This document shows positions 1-9,022 of a stretch of DNA of 64,000 nt, in pieces. Under the pieces are notes generated by a model that was not told where the DNA came from, ran no database searches, and was given only the letters and a program-made list of their open reading frames with translations. The stretch comes from Mycobacterium kyogaense (GTDB lineage: Bacteria; Actinomycetota; Actinomycetes; Mycobacteriales; Mycobacteriaceae), in contig NZ_QJUA01000014.1 in assembly GCF_003254575.1 (NCBI RefSeq), positions 1 through 64,000 on the forward strand, written 5' to 3'. How positions within the stretch are numbered: the first letter of the stretch is position 1; each line of letters starts with the position of its first letter. The position numbers were made by a program, and so were the translations under genes.

Positions 1-59
1 GCCAGAACCAAACGGGTCTTCTCCTCGGCGCTGACCTTCGCCTTTCGCGATCTGGCCAT
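1..59 (-). CDS. Partial gene start, probable IS3-type transposase OrfA
   Basis: Only the first 19 codons lie in the window. They read MARSRKAKVSAEEKTRLVL and run off the left edge. An AGAAGGAG ribosome binding site sits just upstream of the ATG on the minus strand, so this is a real start. The basic N-terminus with SAEEKTRLVLA resembles the beginning of IS3-family OrfA helix-turn-helix proteins. That is pattern recognition on a very short stretch, and another small HTH protein is possible. No inverted repeat of an IS end was identified between this gene and the next one. Confidence 0.4.
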   Translation of the reverse strand, partial: MARSRKAKVSAEEKTRLVL

Positions 60-138
60 CTGACACTCCTTCTGGACGTGTCACCATCATTCTCCGGCGA
101 CCCTGACAGAAAGTTTGAGTCAGTGGAGTTGTCGGTGG

Positions 139-154
139 TCGAATGTATGTTCGA
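139..154 (+). promoter_or_regulatory. SOS box (LexA site)
   Basis: TCGAATGTATGTTCGA matches the mycobacterial SOS consensus TCGAAC-N4-GTTCGA with one mismatch in the left arm. It overlaps the first possible ATG of the following DUF222/HNH gene. 13E12-repeat genes of M. tuberculosis are known LexA targets, so DNA-damage induction is expected here too. Confidence 0.65.
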
Positions 155-1630
155 ACTATGGTGGAGGTGCAGCAGGCGGTCGCGGGGTTACGCGCTGCAG
201 TCGATGCTGTGCTGGCCTGCCGCCTCGACCGATCCACTGCTGCCGAGGTGGTGGAGTTGCTCGACGAGCTCGAAAACGCGGGGTGCCGGTTACCGGCGGC
301 CTGGCATCGGGCGTTGGCGCGGTTGCAGGTGGAGACGTCTGCGGTGCAGATGGGCGCGAAGAACTGGAAAGACGTCCTGGCGATCCGCTACCGGATCAGC
401 GGGTCGGAAGCGAACCGCCGGTTGACCGAGGCCGCGCTGCTGGCGCCGCGGCAGTCGATGACCGGAGCCCCGCTACCGCCAACGCTGCCCGCGACGGCCG
501 AAGCGCAAGCCGAGGGCCGCATCACCCCTGAACATGTCGACGTCATTCGCAAGGAGGTCGACAAACTCCCGAGCTTTGTCGACGCCGCGACGCGGGAGCA
601 GTTCGAAGCTGACGTGGTGCGCATCGCCACCGGTGCCGGCCCGAAAGCCACCCGCGACGCCGCGGAATTGGAGCGGTTCCTGCTCGATCAGGACGGGCCC
701 GAACCCGACGATGCCGAACGCGTCCGGAAACGCTCGCTGACGAAATCTCGGCAGGGTCAGGATGCGATGACGCAGTGGCGAGCCAACCTGACCCCGGAAG
801 CGGCAGCCGTGTGGGAGGCCATCTTCGCCAAATACGCCGCCCCGGGCATGTGCAACCCCGACGACCCCGAACCCTGCATCTCCGGCACCCCGACCCAAGA
901 GCAGATCGACAACGATCACCGCAGCCTCGCCCAACGCCAGCACGATGCGTTGGTCGCGGTCGGGCGGATCGCGTTGATGAGCGGCGAGTTGGGTCAGCTC
1001 AACGGGTTACCGGTCACCGTCATCGTGCGCACCACCCTCCAAGACCTCGAATCCCGCGCCGGGATCGGGACAACGGGCGGCGGCACCCGGCTGCCCATCA
1101 AAGACGTGATTCGCATGGGTTCCCACGCGAGCCACTATCTGGCGGTATTCGACCGCGCCACCGGCTCCGCCCTCGACCTGTTCCGGACCCGCAGAGTGGC
1201 CTCGGCCGCGCAAAGAATCATGTTGATCGCCCGCGAGGGCGGCTGCACCAAACCCGGCTGCCCCGTCGGCGCCTACGGCTGCCAGGTCCACCACGTCACC
1301 GCCGACTGGGCCGAGGGCGGGTTGACCAACATCGACGACCTCGGCCTGGCCTGCCCACCCGACAACCGCGCCGTCGCACCCGGCGGCTGGAGTACCGCCA
1401 TGAATGCCCGCCACGACGTCGAATGGACCCCACCACCGAACCTCGACACCGGCCAAACCCGGATCAACACCCACCACACCCCCGAACGACTCCTCCGCCC
1501 CGAGGACGAGTCAGAAAGTGGCGCTGTTGCGCCGACCGATCCGGTCGGCGAGACCGAGGGGCAGTCGCCCTCGACCGGCGATCCGTCAGAACCCGGCGGA
1601 CCCGCACCACCCGACAACCAGGTCGCCTGA
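143..1630 (+). CDS. DUF222 / HNH endonuclease domain protein (13E12 repeat family)
   Basis: A 495-residue protein with an N-terminal helical DUF222 region (about residues 15-330) and a C-terminal HNH-type zinc/nuclease domain. The domain shows CTKPGC, then the HH pair at residues 383-384, then a conserved CPPDNR. The last 50 residues are a low-complexity Pro/Glu/Ser tail. The family is multicopy and mobile-looking in mycobacteria; its exact role is unknown. The start is uncertain: ATG 143 lies inside the SOS box, and ATG 158 (MVEVQQ) is an equally good candidate. An ATG at 147 in another frame begins Met-Phe-Glu, the N-terminus I recall for relatives, so a one-base frame change near 155 is possible. 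No gene-specific substrate can be inferred. Confidence 0.85.
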   Translation: MYVRTMVEVQQAVAGLRAAVDAVLACRLDRSTAAEVVELLDELENAGCRLPAAWHRALARLQVETSAVQMGAKNWKDVLAIRYRISGSEANRRLTEAALLAPRQSMTGAPLPPTLPATAEAQAEGRITPEHVDVIRKEVDKLPSFVDAATREQFEADVVRIATGAGPKATRDAAELERFLLDQDGPEPDDAERVRKRSLTKSRQGQDAMTQWRANLTPEAAAVWEAIFAKYAAPGMCNPDDPEPCISGTPTQEQIDNDHRSLAQRQHDALVAVGRIALMSGELGQLNGLPVTVIVRTTLQDLESRAGIGTTGGGTRLPIKDVIRMGSHASHYLAVFDRATGSALDLFRTRRVASAAQRIMLIAREGGCTKPGCPVGAYGCQVHHVTADWAEGGLTNIDDLGLACPPDNRAVAPGGWSTAMNARHDVEWTPPPNLDTGQTRINTHHTPERLLRPEDESESGAVAPTDPVGETEGQSPSTGDPSEPGGPAPPDNQVA

Positions 1631-1636
1631 GCGCCT

Positions 1637-2821
1637 CTAGTTGAGGACGCGCTCGTTGCTGGGCAACGGCGGAAGCAGCGCAGGTCGCACGAGGTGTCCG
1701 CGGAGGCGGCGATTCGACGCCCTGAACAGATGGGTGAGCGCGGCGACGTTGCCGGCGACGTCGTCGCGCGCGGTCAGGTAGGTCCAGCGATGCCGCTCGG
1801 GGAGTTCGAAGAACTGCTCGAAGAATGCGGGCACATCGGCGGGTGGCATCCGGAGCAAGGCTTCGAGCCCGACGCGGCGGAGGTGGTGCACGATCCGGGC
1901 GCTTCGCGGCCACACCGTGTCGTGGGCAGCGGTGAGCGCATGCTGTGGGCCCCGCGGCAGGTTGGCTGCGAGCGCGGCTGCCACCTGGGGCGCGAGGCGC
2001 AGTGACGTGGCGAGGCTGAAGCCGGTCGCCGGGTGGATCAGCGGTGCGGCGGCACCGAACCCGAGGACGCCCGACGCGCGGTGGCGCGGATGGTCGACGG
2101 TGAACGCCACCCGCTCCACCGCGGCGTCAGCCGGCGGCACGATGCCGTACCGGGCGAGGCGGGTGCACAGTCGACGGTGCAGGGTGGGTAGCGGCAGGCC
2201 GGGCCTGCGGGCCAGCGAGGTCTCTTCGACCAGGACGCGGCCGCCACCGAGCGGAATGACGTACAGGAACGTCGGCCAACCGTCTTCGCCGTGCTCCTGA
2301 CGCCAGTCCATGAAGAGGGCTTCGCCGGCCTCGATCAGCGGGGCAGCGAGCTGCTCGTCGAGGAACATCCCGTAGGCGGTCTGGGCGGCCCGCTCGCGAC
2401 CCCTGCGCCGCAGGTTCAGCGGTCGCGCCTGGCCGCCGGCGTCGACGATGATCGAGGCCTGCAGCTCGGTGCCGTCGGCGAGCGCCAGCACGCCCGGTCG
2501 GGGCGATCCCACGGCGCGACCGGCATACACGCGCACCCCGCTCAGCCCCTCGGACAGATGGGCTTGTAGGGCGGGCACGTCGAGGACCGCGTACTCCCAC
2601 CCGAGCAGGCGGTCGGTCAGCGCCACCACCCTGCCCGCTGCGCGTGCGGCGACGACGCCGGCCGGGAGGTCGGGCGGCAGCTCCGGCGTCCACATGCCGT
2701 AGGTCGCCGACCACGGCCGCTCAGGAGCAACATCGACCAGCGCCGTGGTCAGCCCCAGGCGTTGGCACGCCCCGGCCAATGCCGCTCCTGCCGGGCCGGC
2801 CCCGACCACGCACACGTCCAT
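1637..2821 (-). CDS. Lycopene cyclase family flavoprotein
   Basis: A 394-residue protein with an N-terminal dinucleotide-binding loop (VGAGPAG, residues 6-12), the lycopene-cyclase-type YGMW segment near residue 41, and a C-terminal helical half. This is the CrtY/CrtL-type lycopene beta-cyclase fold, which cyclises the ends of lycopene to beta-carotene at the membrane. No other carotenoid gene is adjacent, so the assignment rests on the protein alone. The gene converges on the DUF222 gene with only 6 bases between stops. It is divergent from the permease gene. Confidence 0.8.
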   Translation of the reverse strand: MDVCVVGAGPAGAALAGACQRLGLTTALVDVAPERPWSATYGMWTPELPPDLPAGVVAARAAGRVVALTDRLLGWEYAVLDVPALQAHLSEGLSGVRVYAGRAVGSPRPGVLALADGTELQASIIVDAGGQARPLNLRRRGRERAAQTAYGMFLDEQLAAPLIEAGEALFMDWRQEHGEDGWPTFLYVIPLGGGRVLVEETSLARRPGLPLPTLHRRLCTRLARYGIVPPADAAVERVAFTVDHPRHRASGVLGFGAAAPLIHPATGFSLATSLRLAPQVAAALAANLPRGPQHALTAAHDTVWPRSARIVHHLRRVGLEALLRMPPADVPAFFEQFFELPERHRWTYLTARDDVAGNVAALTHLFRASNRRLRGHLVRPALLPPLPSNERVLN

Positions 2822-2954
2822 TGGTCCTATCGTGCCGGTCCGGCCACCGCGCTGTCAGCCGCAACCCGTGACGCGTCCCCGAAATCGGGATGCTGTCGAT
2901 CACCGCGGTGTCCTGTTCGGCGTGATGGCAGCGCGATCGGGTATCTCTGGACGG

Positions 2955-3992
2955 ATGCCGAGCTCCCGACGAGCGACCGTGACCGGAATCGTGGTGACAC
3001 TGTTCGTCGCGGTGGCCGGTCTGACGTGGGCCAAGTGGGTGCCGTATGTCGGCAAGGCCATGCACGCGGCGCGGACGGGGCAGTGGTCGGGCTCGGACAT
3101 CCTGCACACCGGCGGGGTGGCGGCGGGTGACGGGCCGAGTTGGCATGCGGCGACGACGTTCTTCATCGCGTACGTCGGTGCGATCTGGCCGGCCCTGGTG
3201 GTCGCGGTCGTGCTCAGTGCGTGCGTGCAGGCGTTCCTCCCTCGATCGTGGCTCGCCGGGCTACTGAACCGGCGACGGGCGGTGTCGAGTGCGGCGGTCG
3301 GCGCCGCTGCCGGAATGCCGTCGATGATGTGCGCCTGCTGTTCGGCTCCGGTCGCCGTCACGTTGCGGCGCAGCGGTGTCGATCAGGCGGCTGCGGTGGC
3401 CTACTGGTTGGGCAACCCGTTGCTGAACCCTGCCGTGGTGGTGTTTCTCGCTCTGGTCGCGCCCTGGCAGTGGACGGTGACCCGTCTCGTCGTCGGTGTG
3501 GGCGCGGTGATCGGCGCGGCGGTGCTGGTGGCGCGTCTCACGCCCGCGTTCGTTCAACCCAACAGTGCTGCGGCACAGCAGCTTTCCGATACCAGACCGG
3601 CAGGTGTCCGCTTCCTGGCCTCACTCGCGCGGCTCTGTGTGGTGCTGATTCCCGAGTATTTCGTCATGGTGTTGGCGATCGGCGCATTCCGCGGATGGCT
3701 GCTGACCATCACTGCTCCCGAGCACCGAAGCCTGCTGGTCCTCGTCGCAGTGGCAATCGTCGGCACGCTGATCGTGATACCGACAGCCGGGGAGATTCCG
3801 ATCTTGCAGGGGTTGGCGCTTCTCGGAGTGTCGTCCGGTGTGCTCGGCGCACTGCTGATCACGCTGCCGGCGGTCAGTCTGCCCGGTATCGCGATGGTGG
3901 TGCGGACGTTCGGGAGACGGGCGACCGCCGTGATCAGTGCGGTGGTGGTGGGCGCCGGGTTGGTCGGCGCTCTGGCGCTGAGCATCGCATGA
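2955..3992 (+). CDS. UPF0718/DUF318-type membrane permease
   Basis: About 345 residues with roughly eight hydrophobic helices. Near residue 120 is the family hallmark GMPSMMCACCSAP, followed by a GNPLLNP segment, arranged as two related halves as in YraQ/ArsP-like permeases. Some relatives export trivalent organoarsenicals, but most are uncharacterised, so no substrate is assigned. Two in-frame ATGs (2925 and 2955) are possible starts. I prefer 2955, directly before the first hydrophobic segment, although the ribosome binding site is weak. Confidence 0.75.
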   Translation: MPSSRRATVTGIVVTLFVAVAGLTWAKWVPYVGKAMHAARTGQWSGSDILHTGGVAAGDGPSWHAATTFFIAYVGAIWPALVVAVVLSACVQAFLPRSWLAGLLNRRRAVSSAAVGAAAGMPSMMCACCSAPVAVTLRRSGVDQAAAVAYWLGNPLLNPAVVVFLALVAPWQWTVTRLVVGVGAVIGAAVLVARLTPAFVQPNSAAAQQLSDTRPAGVRFLASLARLCVVLIPEYFVMVLAIGAFRGWLLTITAPEHRSLLVLVAVAIVGTLIVIPTAGEIPILQGLALLGVSSGVLGALLITLPAVSLPGIAMVVRTFGRRATAVISAVVVGAGLVGALALSIA

Positions 3993-4062
3993 GCCGGTGT
4001 CGATGAGTTCTGTCGCGCCGAAGAGTCATCATGACGTCCGCCCCACTCTGATCGGAGGAGCT

Positions 4063-4680
4063 GTGCCTCGAACTCATCTGTCGATGTCGATGTCCGCCGA
4101 CGGCTTCGTCGCGGGTCCACAGCAGGGCAGCGATCATCCGCTCGGTATCGGTGGCGAGCGGCTGCACGCGTGGCATCTCGGGCCGGAGAAAGACCATCCG
4201 GTGAACCGGCAGGTGGTGTCGGACATGATGGATGGAATCGGCGCGGTAATCATGGGCCGCAACATGTTCGGCCCGATACGCGGCGCCTGGGCGGATTCCG
4301 GCTGGCGGGGGTGGTGGGGAGACGAGCCGCCGTACCACTGCCCGGTGTTCGTGCTGACGCATCACGCCCGGGAACCCGTCGAGATGGAGGGCGGCACCAC
4401 ATTCCTCTTCGTCACCGACGGTGTCGAGGCGGCCCACGCACAGGCCCAAGTGGCCGCCGGCGATCAGGCCATCTCGATCGCCGGGGGTGCATCGTGCGCG
4501 CGGCAGGCGATCAGCGCCGGCCTGGTGGACGAGATCGACATCCAGCTCAACCCGGTGTTCTTGGGCGCCGGCGAGAGGCTCTTCGACGGCTTCGAGGCCG
4601 GCCGGCCCGACATGCATCTCGAACGGGTGCTCGAAGCACCGGGGGTGGCCCACCTCCGGTTTCGGGTCATTCGAGGCTGA
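4063..4680 (+). CDS. Dihydrofolate reductase family protein (RibD C-terminal domain)
   Basis: 205 residues starting at GTG 4063, preceded at good spacing by a clear CGGAGGAG ribosome binding site; upstream in-frame ATGs lack one. The N-terminal strand SMSMSADGFVAG and the later GGAS..RQAI and LGAGERLF segments are typical of the RibD-C/YwjB-type reductase fold, which binds NADPH. These proteins are reductases of unknown substrate in most actinobacteria. The 3' end overlaps the convergent membrane-protein gene by 14 bases. Confidence 0.8.
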   Translation: MPRTHLSMSMSADGFVAGPQQGSDHPLGIGGERLHAWHLGPEKDHPVNRQVVSDMMDGIGAVIMGRNMFGPIRGAWADSGWRGWWGDEPPYHCPVFVLTHHAREPVEMEGGTTFLFVTDGVEAAHAQAQVAAGDQAISIAGGASCARQAISAGLVDEIDIQLNPVFLGAGERLFDGFEAGRPDMHLERVLEAPGVAHLRFRVIRG

Positions 4681-5437
4681 AAATCCCCAGCAGCGAGCCG
4701 ACCGGGTCCGCAGCCGACATCCACGCCGCCACCGCCGCGACCACGACGGCAGCGGTGATCACTGCCCCGGCGATCCCGAAGGCGCGCGGGAACCGGCGCG
4801 CGGCGCACCCCGTGCCCACTGCACAGCCGATCGCCATGACTGTGGTGGTGACGGCGAGCGCCGTGAGATACGTGCGCTGGCTGTCGATCAGGACCGCGAG
4901 CGCTGGCCTCGCGGCAAATGCGCTGTCCGCGTGGACGATTCCTTCGTGAATCTGACTCACGGCCCGCCGGAGGTCACCGGCAGGCGGATCGGTGGGCAGC
5001 AGCGGAAGCAGCGCCGACAGTGGAGCTGCGGTCGCTTGGATGTTGGCCGCGATCGCCACCAGCCCACCGAGGACCGACACCATAGCTGCCACGGCCGCCG
5101 ATCCGGTGCGCACGCGGCCGGCCCGTGATCGATCGGGAGCAAGGAACCGCCCCCACAGTGCCGCGGACAGGCCGACCGTCGTCGCCGCGAACAGCAGCGA
5201 GATGGCGATCTTGAGCGCGTGCCAGCGTCGCCAGAGATCCACCAGATCTGCGAGACCGGGCGTCGGCTCGGCCGTGCCCGCATTCCAGAAGGCGGTGAGG
5301 TTGGCCTCGAAAGCCCGTGTCAACGCGGCGTTTCCGCCGATGGTCGCCAACCCGTCGCCCACGAGCAGCGCCGGAGCGAAGAGGAATGCCGCGAGCAGCA
5401 CGAGTGCCGTAGCGCTCAGCCATGCGATGCGCCGCAC
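4667..5437 (-). CDS. Putative four-helix membrane protein
   Basis: 256 residues starting at GTG 5437, five bases after a GGAAGGAG ribosome binding site. There are four hydrophobic segments: one at the N-terminus, which could be an uncleaved signal, two central, and one near the C-terminus. Between the first and second lies a polar loop, and another precedes the third with a conserved-looking HALKIA segment. No enzymatic motif was recognised. It overlaps the preceding convergent gene and is divergent from the VOC gene, with about 37 bases between starts. Confidence 0.65.
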   Translation of the reverse strand: MRRIAWLSATALVLLAAFLFAPALLVGDGLATIGGNAALTRAFEANLTAFWNAGTAEPTPGLADLVDLWRRWHALKIAISLLFAATTVGLSAALWGRFLAPDRSRAGRVRTGSAAVAAMVSVLGGLVAIAANIQATAAPLSALLPLLPTDPPAGDLRRAVSQIHEGIVHADSAFAARPALAVLIDSQRTYLTALAVTTTVMAIGCAVGTGCAARRFPRAFGIAGAVITAAVVVAAVAAWMSAADPVGSLLGIFSLE

Positions 5438-5474
5438 GCACACTCCTTCCGTCCGGTGGCTTAGCATGCCTACC

Positions 5475-5912
5475 ATGCCCATTCGGCTCGAGAACGTCGG
5501 TATCGCGGTGGCAGACCTGGAGGCGGCGATCGCCTTTTTCACCGATCTGGGGCTCAGTGTCGTCGGACGCGATGTCGTCAGCGGTGAGTGGACCGACACT
5601 GCGGTGGGTCTTGACGGCAATCACGCCAAGATCGCCATGCTGCAGACGCCCGACGGTCACGGCACGCTCGAACTCTTCGAATACATCCACCCGGCCGCGA
5701 CCCCGACAGAGCCGACACAGCCCAACGAGATCGGGATGCACCGCGTGGCGTTCTCCGTCGACGACATCGACGAGGCGCTCGCCATTGCGGCACGGCATGG
5801 GTGCCATCCGCTCCGCGGCGTGGCCACCTATGAAGACGTCTACAGGCTGACGTATCTGCGCGGGCCCAGCGGAATCATCGTCATGCTGGCGGAGAAACTC
5901 AGCGGCGGCTGA
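5475..5912 (+). CDS. VOC (glyoxalase/bleomycin resistance) family protein
   Basis: 145 residues with the paired beta-alpha-beta-beta-beta pattern of the vicinal oxygen chelate fold: IRLENVGIAVADLEAAIAFF at the start and MHRVAFSVDDIDEAL in the second half. Metal ligands are not obvious beyond Glu in LELFEY and the His of MHRVAF. A second ATG at 5466 is possible. The stop overlaps the convergent kinase gene by 14 bases. The substrate is unknown. Confidence 0.75.
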   Translation: MPIRLENVGIAVADLEAAIAFFTDLGLSVVGRDVVSGEWTDTAVGLDGNHAKIAMLQTPDGHGTLELFEYIHPAATPTEPTQPNEIGMHRVAFSVDDIDEALAIAARHGCHPLRGVATYEDVYRLTYLRGPSGIIVMLAEKLSGG

Positions 5913-6384
5913 CCCGCACTGCGGTGGCGATGTCGACCAGCGAGTCGATGACCTCCTCCGGCGGACACACCGTGACGATCTCGTGCGTCGCCGCCTGTCG
6001 CAGCAGCGGTTCGATCTCAGCCATGTCCCGCGCGATCTGCCGGCGCTCGGATTCGCTCTTGCCGAACGGGTTGTTCGTGCGCTCGGCGATGCGCTCGAAA
6101 GCGATCGCACTCGGGGCGCTGAGAAGGACGACGGCGTCGAAGCGGTCGTAGAAGACTCCTTGGTTGGCCACCGTGCCGGCGACGAACAGCGCCGTCGGGC
6201 GGGGTCGAGACAACAGCGCGGCCAGCAGCGGCTCGCGCCACAGCGGTTCACCGTCGACCACATCGATCCAGTCGCCCTCATCGGTGTCGACGGTGGCGAA
6301 TCCCTGTCGTGCAAGACCTTCCAGAGCAGTTGTTTTCCCGACCCCCGACATACCGGTGATCAGGATCGCCGCATGGTCTCGCAC
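5899..6384 (-). CDS. Small P-loop kinase-like ATPase
   Basis: 161 residues. A Walker A loop GMSGVGKTT occupies residues 11-19, followed by DTDEGDW, and a lid-like FERIAERTNNPFGKSESER stretch in the second half. This resembles shikimate/gluconate-kinase-like small-molecule kinases or AAA_18-type ATPases; the substrate is not known. It lies 3 bases downstream of the decarboxylase gene on the same strand and is probably co-transcribed with it. Confidence 0.7.
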   Translation of the reverse strand: MRDHAAILITGMSGVGKTTALEGLARQGFATVDTDEGDWIDVVDGEPLWREPLLAALLSRPRPTALFVAGTVANQGVFYDRFDAVVLLSAPSAIAFERIAERTNNPFGKSESERRQIARDMAEIEPLLRQAATHEIVTVCPPEEVIDSLVDIATAVRVSRR

Positions 6385-6387
6385 CGC

Positions 6388-7863
6388 TCAGAGCACCGTC
6401 TTGACGTAGGCGAGCGTTGGGTCGGAGGCGCTGATCGGGTTGCCGGCAGCCCGCAAAGCGATCAACAGGTCGACCACGTCGGTGCCGAGTCGCTCGCCGG
6501 GCATCACCAGCGGGATGCCGGGTGGATACGGCGTGATGGCTTCGGCGGCGATGCGGCCCACGGCGTCGGTCAGCGCGACGGTCTCCGCGGGGGCGAAGAA
6601 CGCCTCACGCGGGGTCAGCACCACCTCGGGCTGCACGGCAAGGAGGTCGCTGGTCAAGGTGCCGGCGGCCTCGCCGCGACGCCGCCCGACGTGCGTGGAC
6701 ACCTCAGCGAAGGCTGTGGTGAGCCGATCGAAGTCGGTGTCGGTGTTACCGATCGTGCTGATGCACAACACATGTCCGGTGCCGGCCAGTTCGGGTTGGA
6801 CACCGTGCACGCTGTTGAGCCGGGCCAGGATTTCGCGCGCGTCGGCGGCGAGGCCGCTCACCCCGATCAACAGTTTGGTCTCGTCGAGTCGGTGCAGTCC
6901 CGTGCCGGCGCCCGCGAGATGCTCAGGCCGCAGCACCGTCAGTCCCGGAATTCGGGCGAGCTTCTCCGCAGCGTCGCGCGCCCGACTCAGCGCGCCGTCC
7001 AGCAGGGCACGCCCGTCGGTCATCATCTGCCGGCGAGCCAGGTCGATCGACGCCATGATCGCGAAGTGGGGGCTCGTGGTCTGGATCAGTTGCAGCGACC
7101 GCCGCACCGATGCTTCGTCTAGCTGGCTGGTGTCGACGTGCAGTACCGCGGCTTGACTGAGTCCCGACAGCACCTTGTGTATCGACTGGACAGTGGCTGC
7201 AGCCCCGGATCGCTCAGCGGGAGTTGGCAATTCGGGATGGAATGCGAAGTGCGGAGAGTGTGCTCCGTCGACGAGGAGACGCACCCCTCGGTTGCGGCAC
7301 AGCCCGGCGAGGGCGGTGATGTCCCCGGTGGTTCCGTAGTAGGTGGGGTGTAGCACCCAGAGGGCACGCGCCTCGGTGTCGGCGAGGGCCTTCTCCACGA
7401 CGGCGACATCGAGCCCGTGGGCGACGCCGAAGTCGGCGTCCCAACGGGGTTCCAGCCAGACCGGCCTGGCGCCGACCTGGACGAGCCCGGCCAATACCGA
7501 TTTGTGGGCATTGCGTGCGACGAGCACCTGGTCGCCGGGGCGCAGTGCAGTGAGCGCCACGGCGATGTTGCCTCCGGTCGAGCCCTGCACCATCACGAAA
7601 CTCTGTGGCACGCCCCAGGCGTCGGCGATCAGTTGCTCGGCCGCGAGGATCGGCCCCTCGGGGCAATGCAATGTGTCGGTGTCGGGCAGGTTGTTCAGGT
7701 CGACGGCCGCGATGTTGTCGCGCAGCCACGGGTCCAGGGTCCGGCCACCCTTGTGGCCGGGGGAGTAGAACGGTGCCTGATCGCGCTCGACGAACGACCG
7801 CAGCGATTCGACGATCGGCGCCCGGCTGTGCTCTGCACCCATGCCCTCAGATCCCATAGACAC
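6388..7863 (-). CDS. Orn/Lys/Arg decarboxylase family PLP enzyme
   Basis: 491 residues. SPGHKGG near residue 34, HCPEGPI near 66, VDGAHSPH (Asp199) and SIHKVLSG, with Lys230 as PLP Schiff-base lysine, are diagnostic of the fold-type I Orn/Lys/Arg decarboxylase family in the short SpeA/YaaO-like form. It should decarboxylate a basic amino acid to a diamine (lysine to cadaverine, arginine to agmatine, or ornithine to putrescine); which one cannot be read from the sequence. It overlaps the upstream amidohydrolase gene by 17 bases. That places it in a run with a glutamine-synthetase-like ligase, a permease and an aminotransferase, a polyamine-type context. Confidence 0.85.
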   Translation of the reverse strand: MSMGSEGMGAEHSRAPIVESLRSFVERDQAPFYSPGHKGGRTLDPWLRDNIAAVDLNNLPDTDTLHCPEGPILAAEQLIADAWGVPQSFVMVQGSTGGNIAVALTALRPGDQVLVARNAHKSVLAGLVQVGARPVWLEPRWDADFGVAHGLDVAVVEKALADTEARALWVLHPTYYGTTGDITALAGLCRNRGVRLLVDGAHSPHFAFHPELPTPAERSGAAATVQSIHKVLSGLSQAAVLHVDTSQLDEASVRRSLQLIQTTSPHFAIMASIDLARRQMMTDGRALLDGALSRARDAAEKLARIPGLTVLRPEHLAGAGTGLHRLDETKLLIGVSGLAADAREILARLNSVHGVQPELAGTGHVLCISTIGNTDTDFDRLTTAFAEVSTHVGRRRGEAAGTLTSDLLAVQPEVVLTPREAFFAPAETVALTDAVGRIAAEAITPYPPGIPLVMPGERLGTDVVDLLIALRAAGNPISASDPTLAYVKTVL

Positions 7864-9022
7864 GCTGCGCGTTCGCCGCCCCGATCATGTCGACGATGCG
7901 AATGGCGTCGGCTTCTGCGCAGTCGCCGGACCGGATCCAGTCGCCGAGCACCACACCCATGGCCCGCCGCCACAGCACCGACCCCAGCACGTGCAGCTCG
8001 GGCGGACCGAATGCGTCCGAGGAGTACAGCTGTTTGGCGAAGGGGGCGACCTCGAGCGCCTCGGCCACCAGGCCGCTGGATCGCGTGCCGAGATAGTTGA
8101 TGGACAGCCCGACGTCGAAGTTCACGTGATCGAAAGCCTGTGCCAGATAACCCGCTTGGCGGTGGAAGGGGTAGCAGTGCAGCAGCAGGACCGGCACCGG
8201 GGGCATGGCCCGCAGCAGCGGAAGCAGCAGCAGCGGGTCGCACCGGTGCAGATCGAGGTCACGGTCACCGAAGCCGACATGCACCTGGATGGGCAGGCCG
8301 TGCGCGGCTGCCTCGTGCACGCCGAACGAGATCAGGACCGGGTCGTCGATACGCGCCGAACCCGGGCGCGCTGCCAGCGCTCGCGCGCGGTCGACGACGT
8401 CGGCGTCGGCCGGTCGGGTCCAGTCGATGTCGAACCCCGTCCGGTACGCCACGATGGTCTTGGTGCCCACCACGGTCGGATCGGCCGCCGCGGTCGCGAG
8501 CGCCGCCCGCATCGCTGCGGGGTAGTCCTCGGGCGAGGTGCCTCCGTCGAGCAGGTCCTCGGCCACCCGCTCGAGCCGCACGATCTCCGACGAGTGTCCC
8601 GCCGCGAGCTCGGCGAGCCGCTGGTGCGGGGTGATCTGGTCGCCTTTGAAACCGGTGTCGACGATCCAGTGCGTGACGCCTGCGGCGCGCAGCATCGTCG
8701 TGGCGAGCTCGTCGGCGCCGAACTCACAGCGGCGTTTCCAGTAGTCTTCAGCGTCGGCACGCGCCGGCAGGCCGAGAAGCGGTGCGCACCAACGTCGTAT
8801 CGACAGCCCCAGCGGGGAGTCGAAGTTGGTCATCCACGGCGGCACCGGGTCGTTGGACCCCTCGTTGATCGAGAACTCGAAGGTGGACCGGTCGATGTCT
8901 TCGCTGAACGTGCCGTGGACGTGGTGATCGATCAGCGCCACGGTGCGCAGATGCTCGGCGAGTCCCTCGGGCACCTGCGCCTCGATCCCGTCGAACACGT
9001 CGTGCAGCTCACCACCCGGCAT
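7847..9022 (-). CDS. Amidohydrolase family protein (FluG N-terminal/TIM-barrel type)
   Basis: 391 residues starting at ATG 9022, behind a GAGGAGG ribosome binding site inside the end of the aminotransferase gene. A metal-binding HxH (DHHVHG, residues 34-36), a later FGDRD and HCYPFH stretch, and YSSDAFG near the C-terminus with a candidate metal Asp, fit the amidohydrolase_2 superfamily. In fungal FluG proteins this kind of domain is fused in front of a glutamine synthetase domain. Here a GS-like gene lies in the same run, which suggests action on a gamma-glutamyl amide. It overlaps its neighbours on both sides, so it is translationally coupled. Confidence 0.8.
   Translation of the reverse strand: MPGGELHDVFDGIEAQVPEGLAEHLRTVALIDHHVHGTFSEDIDRSTFEFSINEGSNDPVPPWMTNFDSPLGLSIRRWCAPLLGLPARADAEDYWKRRCEFGADELATTMLRAAGVTHWIVDTGFKGDQITPHQRLAELAAGHSSEIVRLERVAEDLLDGGTSPEDYPAAMRAALATAAADPTVVGTKTIVAYRTGFDIDWTRPADADVVDRARALAARPGSARIDDPVLISFGVHEAAAHGLPIQVHVGFGDRDLDLHRCDPLLLLPLLRAMPPVPVLLLHCYPFHRQAGYLAQAFDHVNFDVGLSINYLGTRSSGLVAEALEVAPFAKQLYSSDAFGPPELHVLGSVLWRRAMGVVLGDWIRSGDCAEADAIRIVDMIGAANAQRVYGI

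Noticed and set aside
1..142. End of a complete insertion sequence
   Set aside because: Only a transposase-like start is seen; no terminal inverted repeat or target duplication could be recognised.
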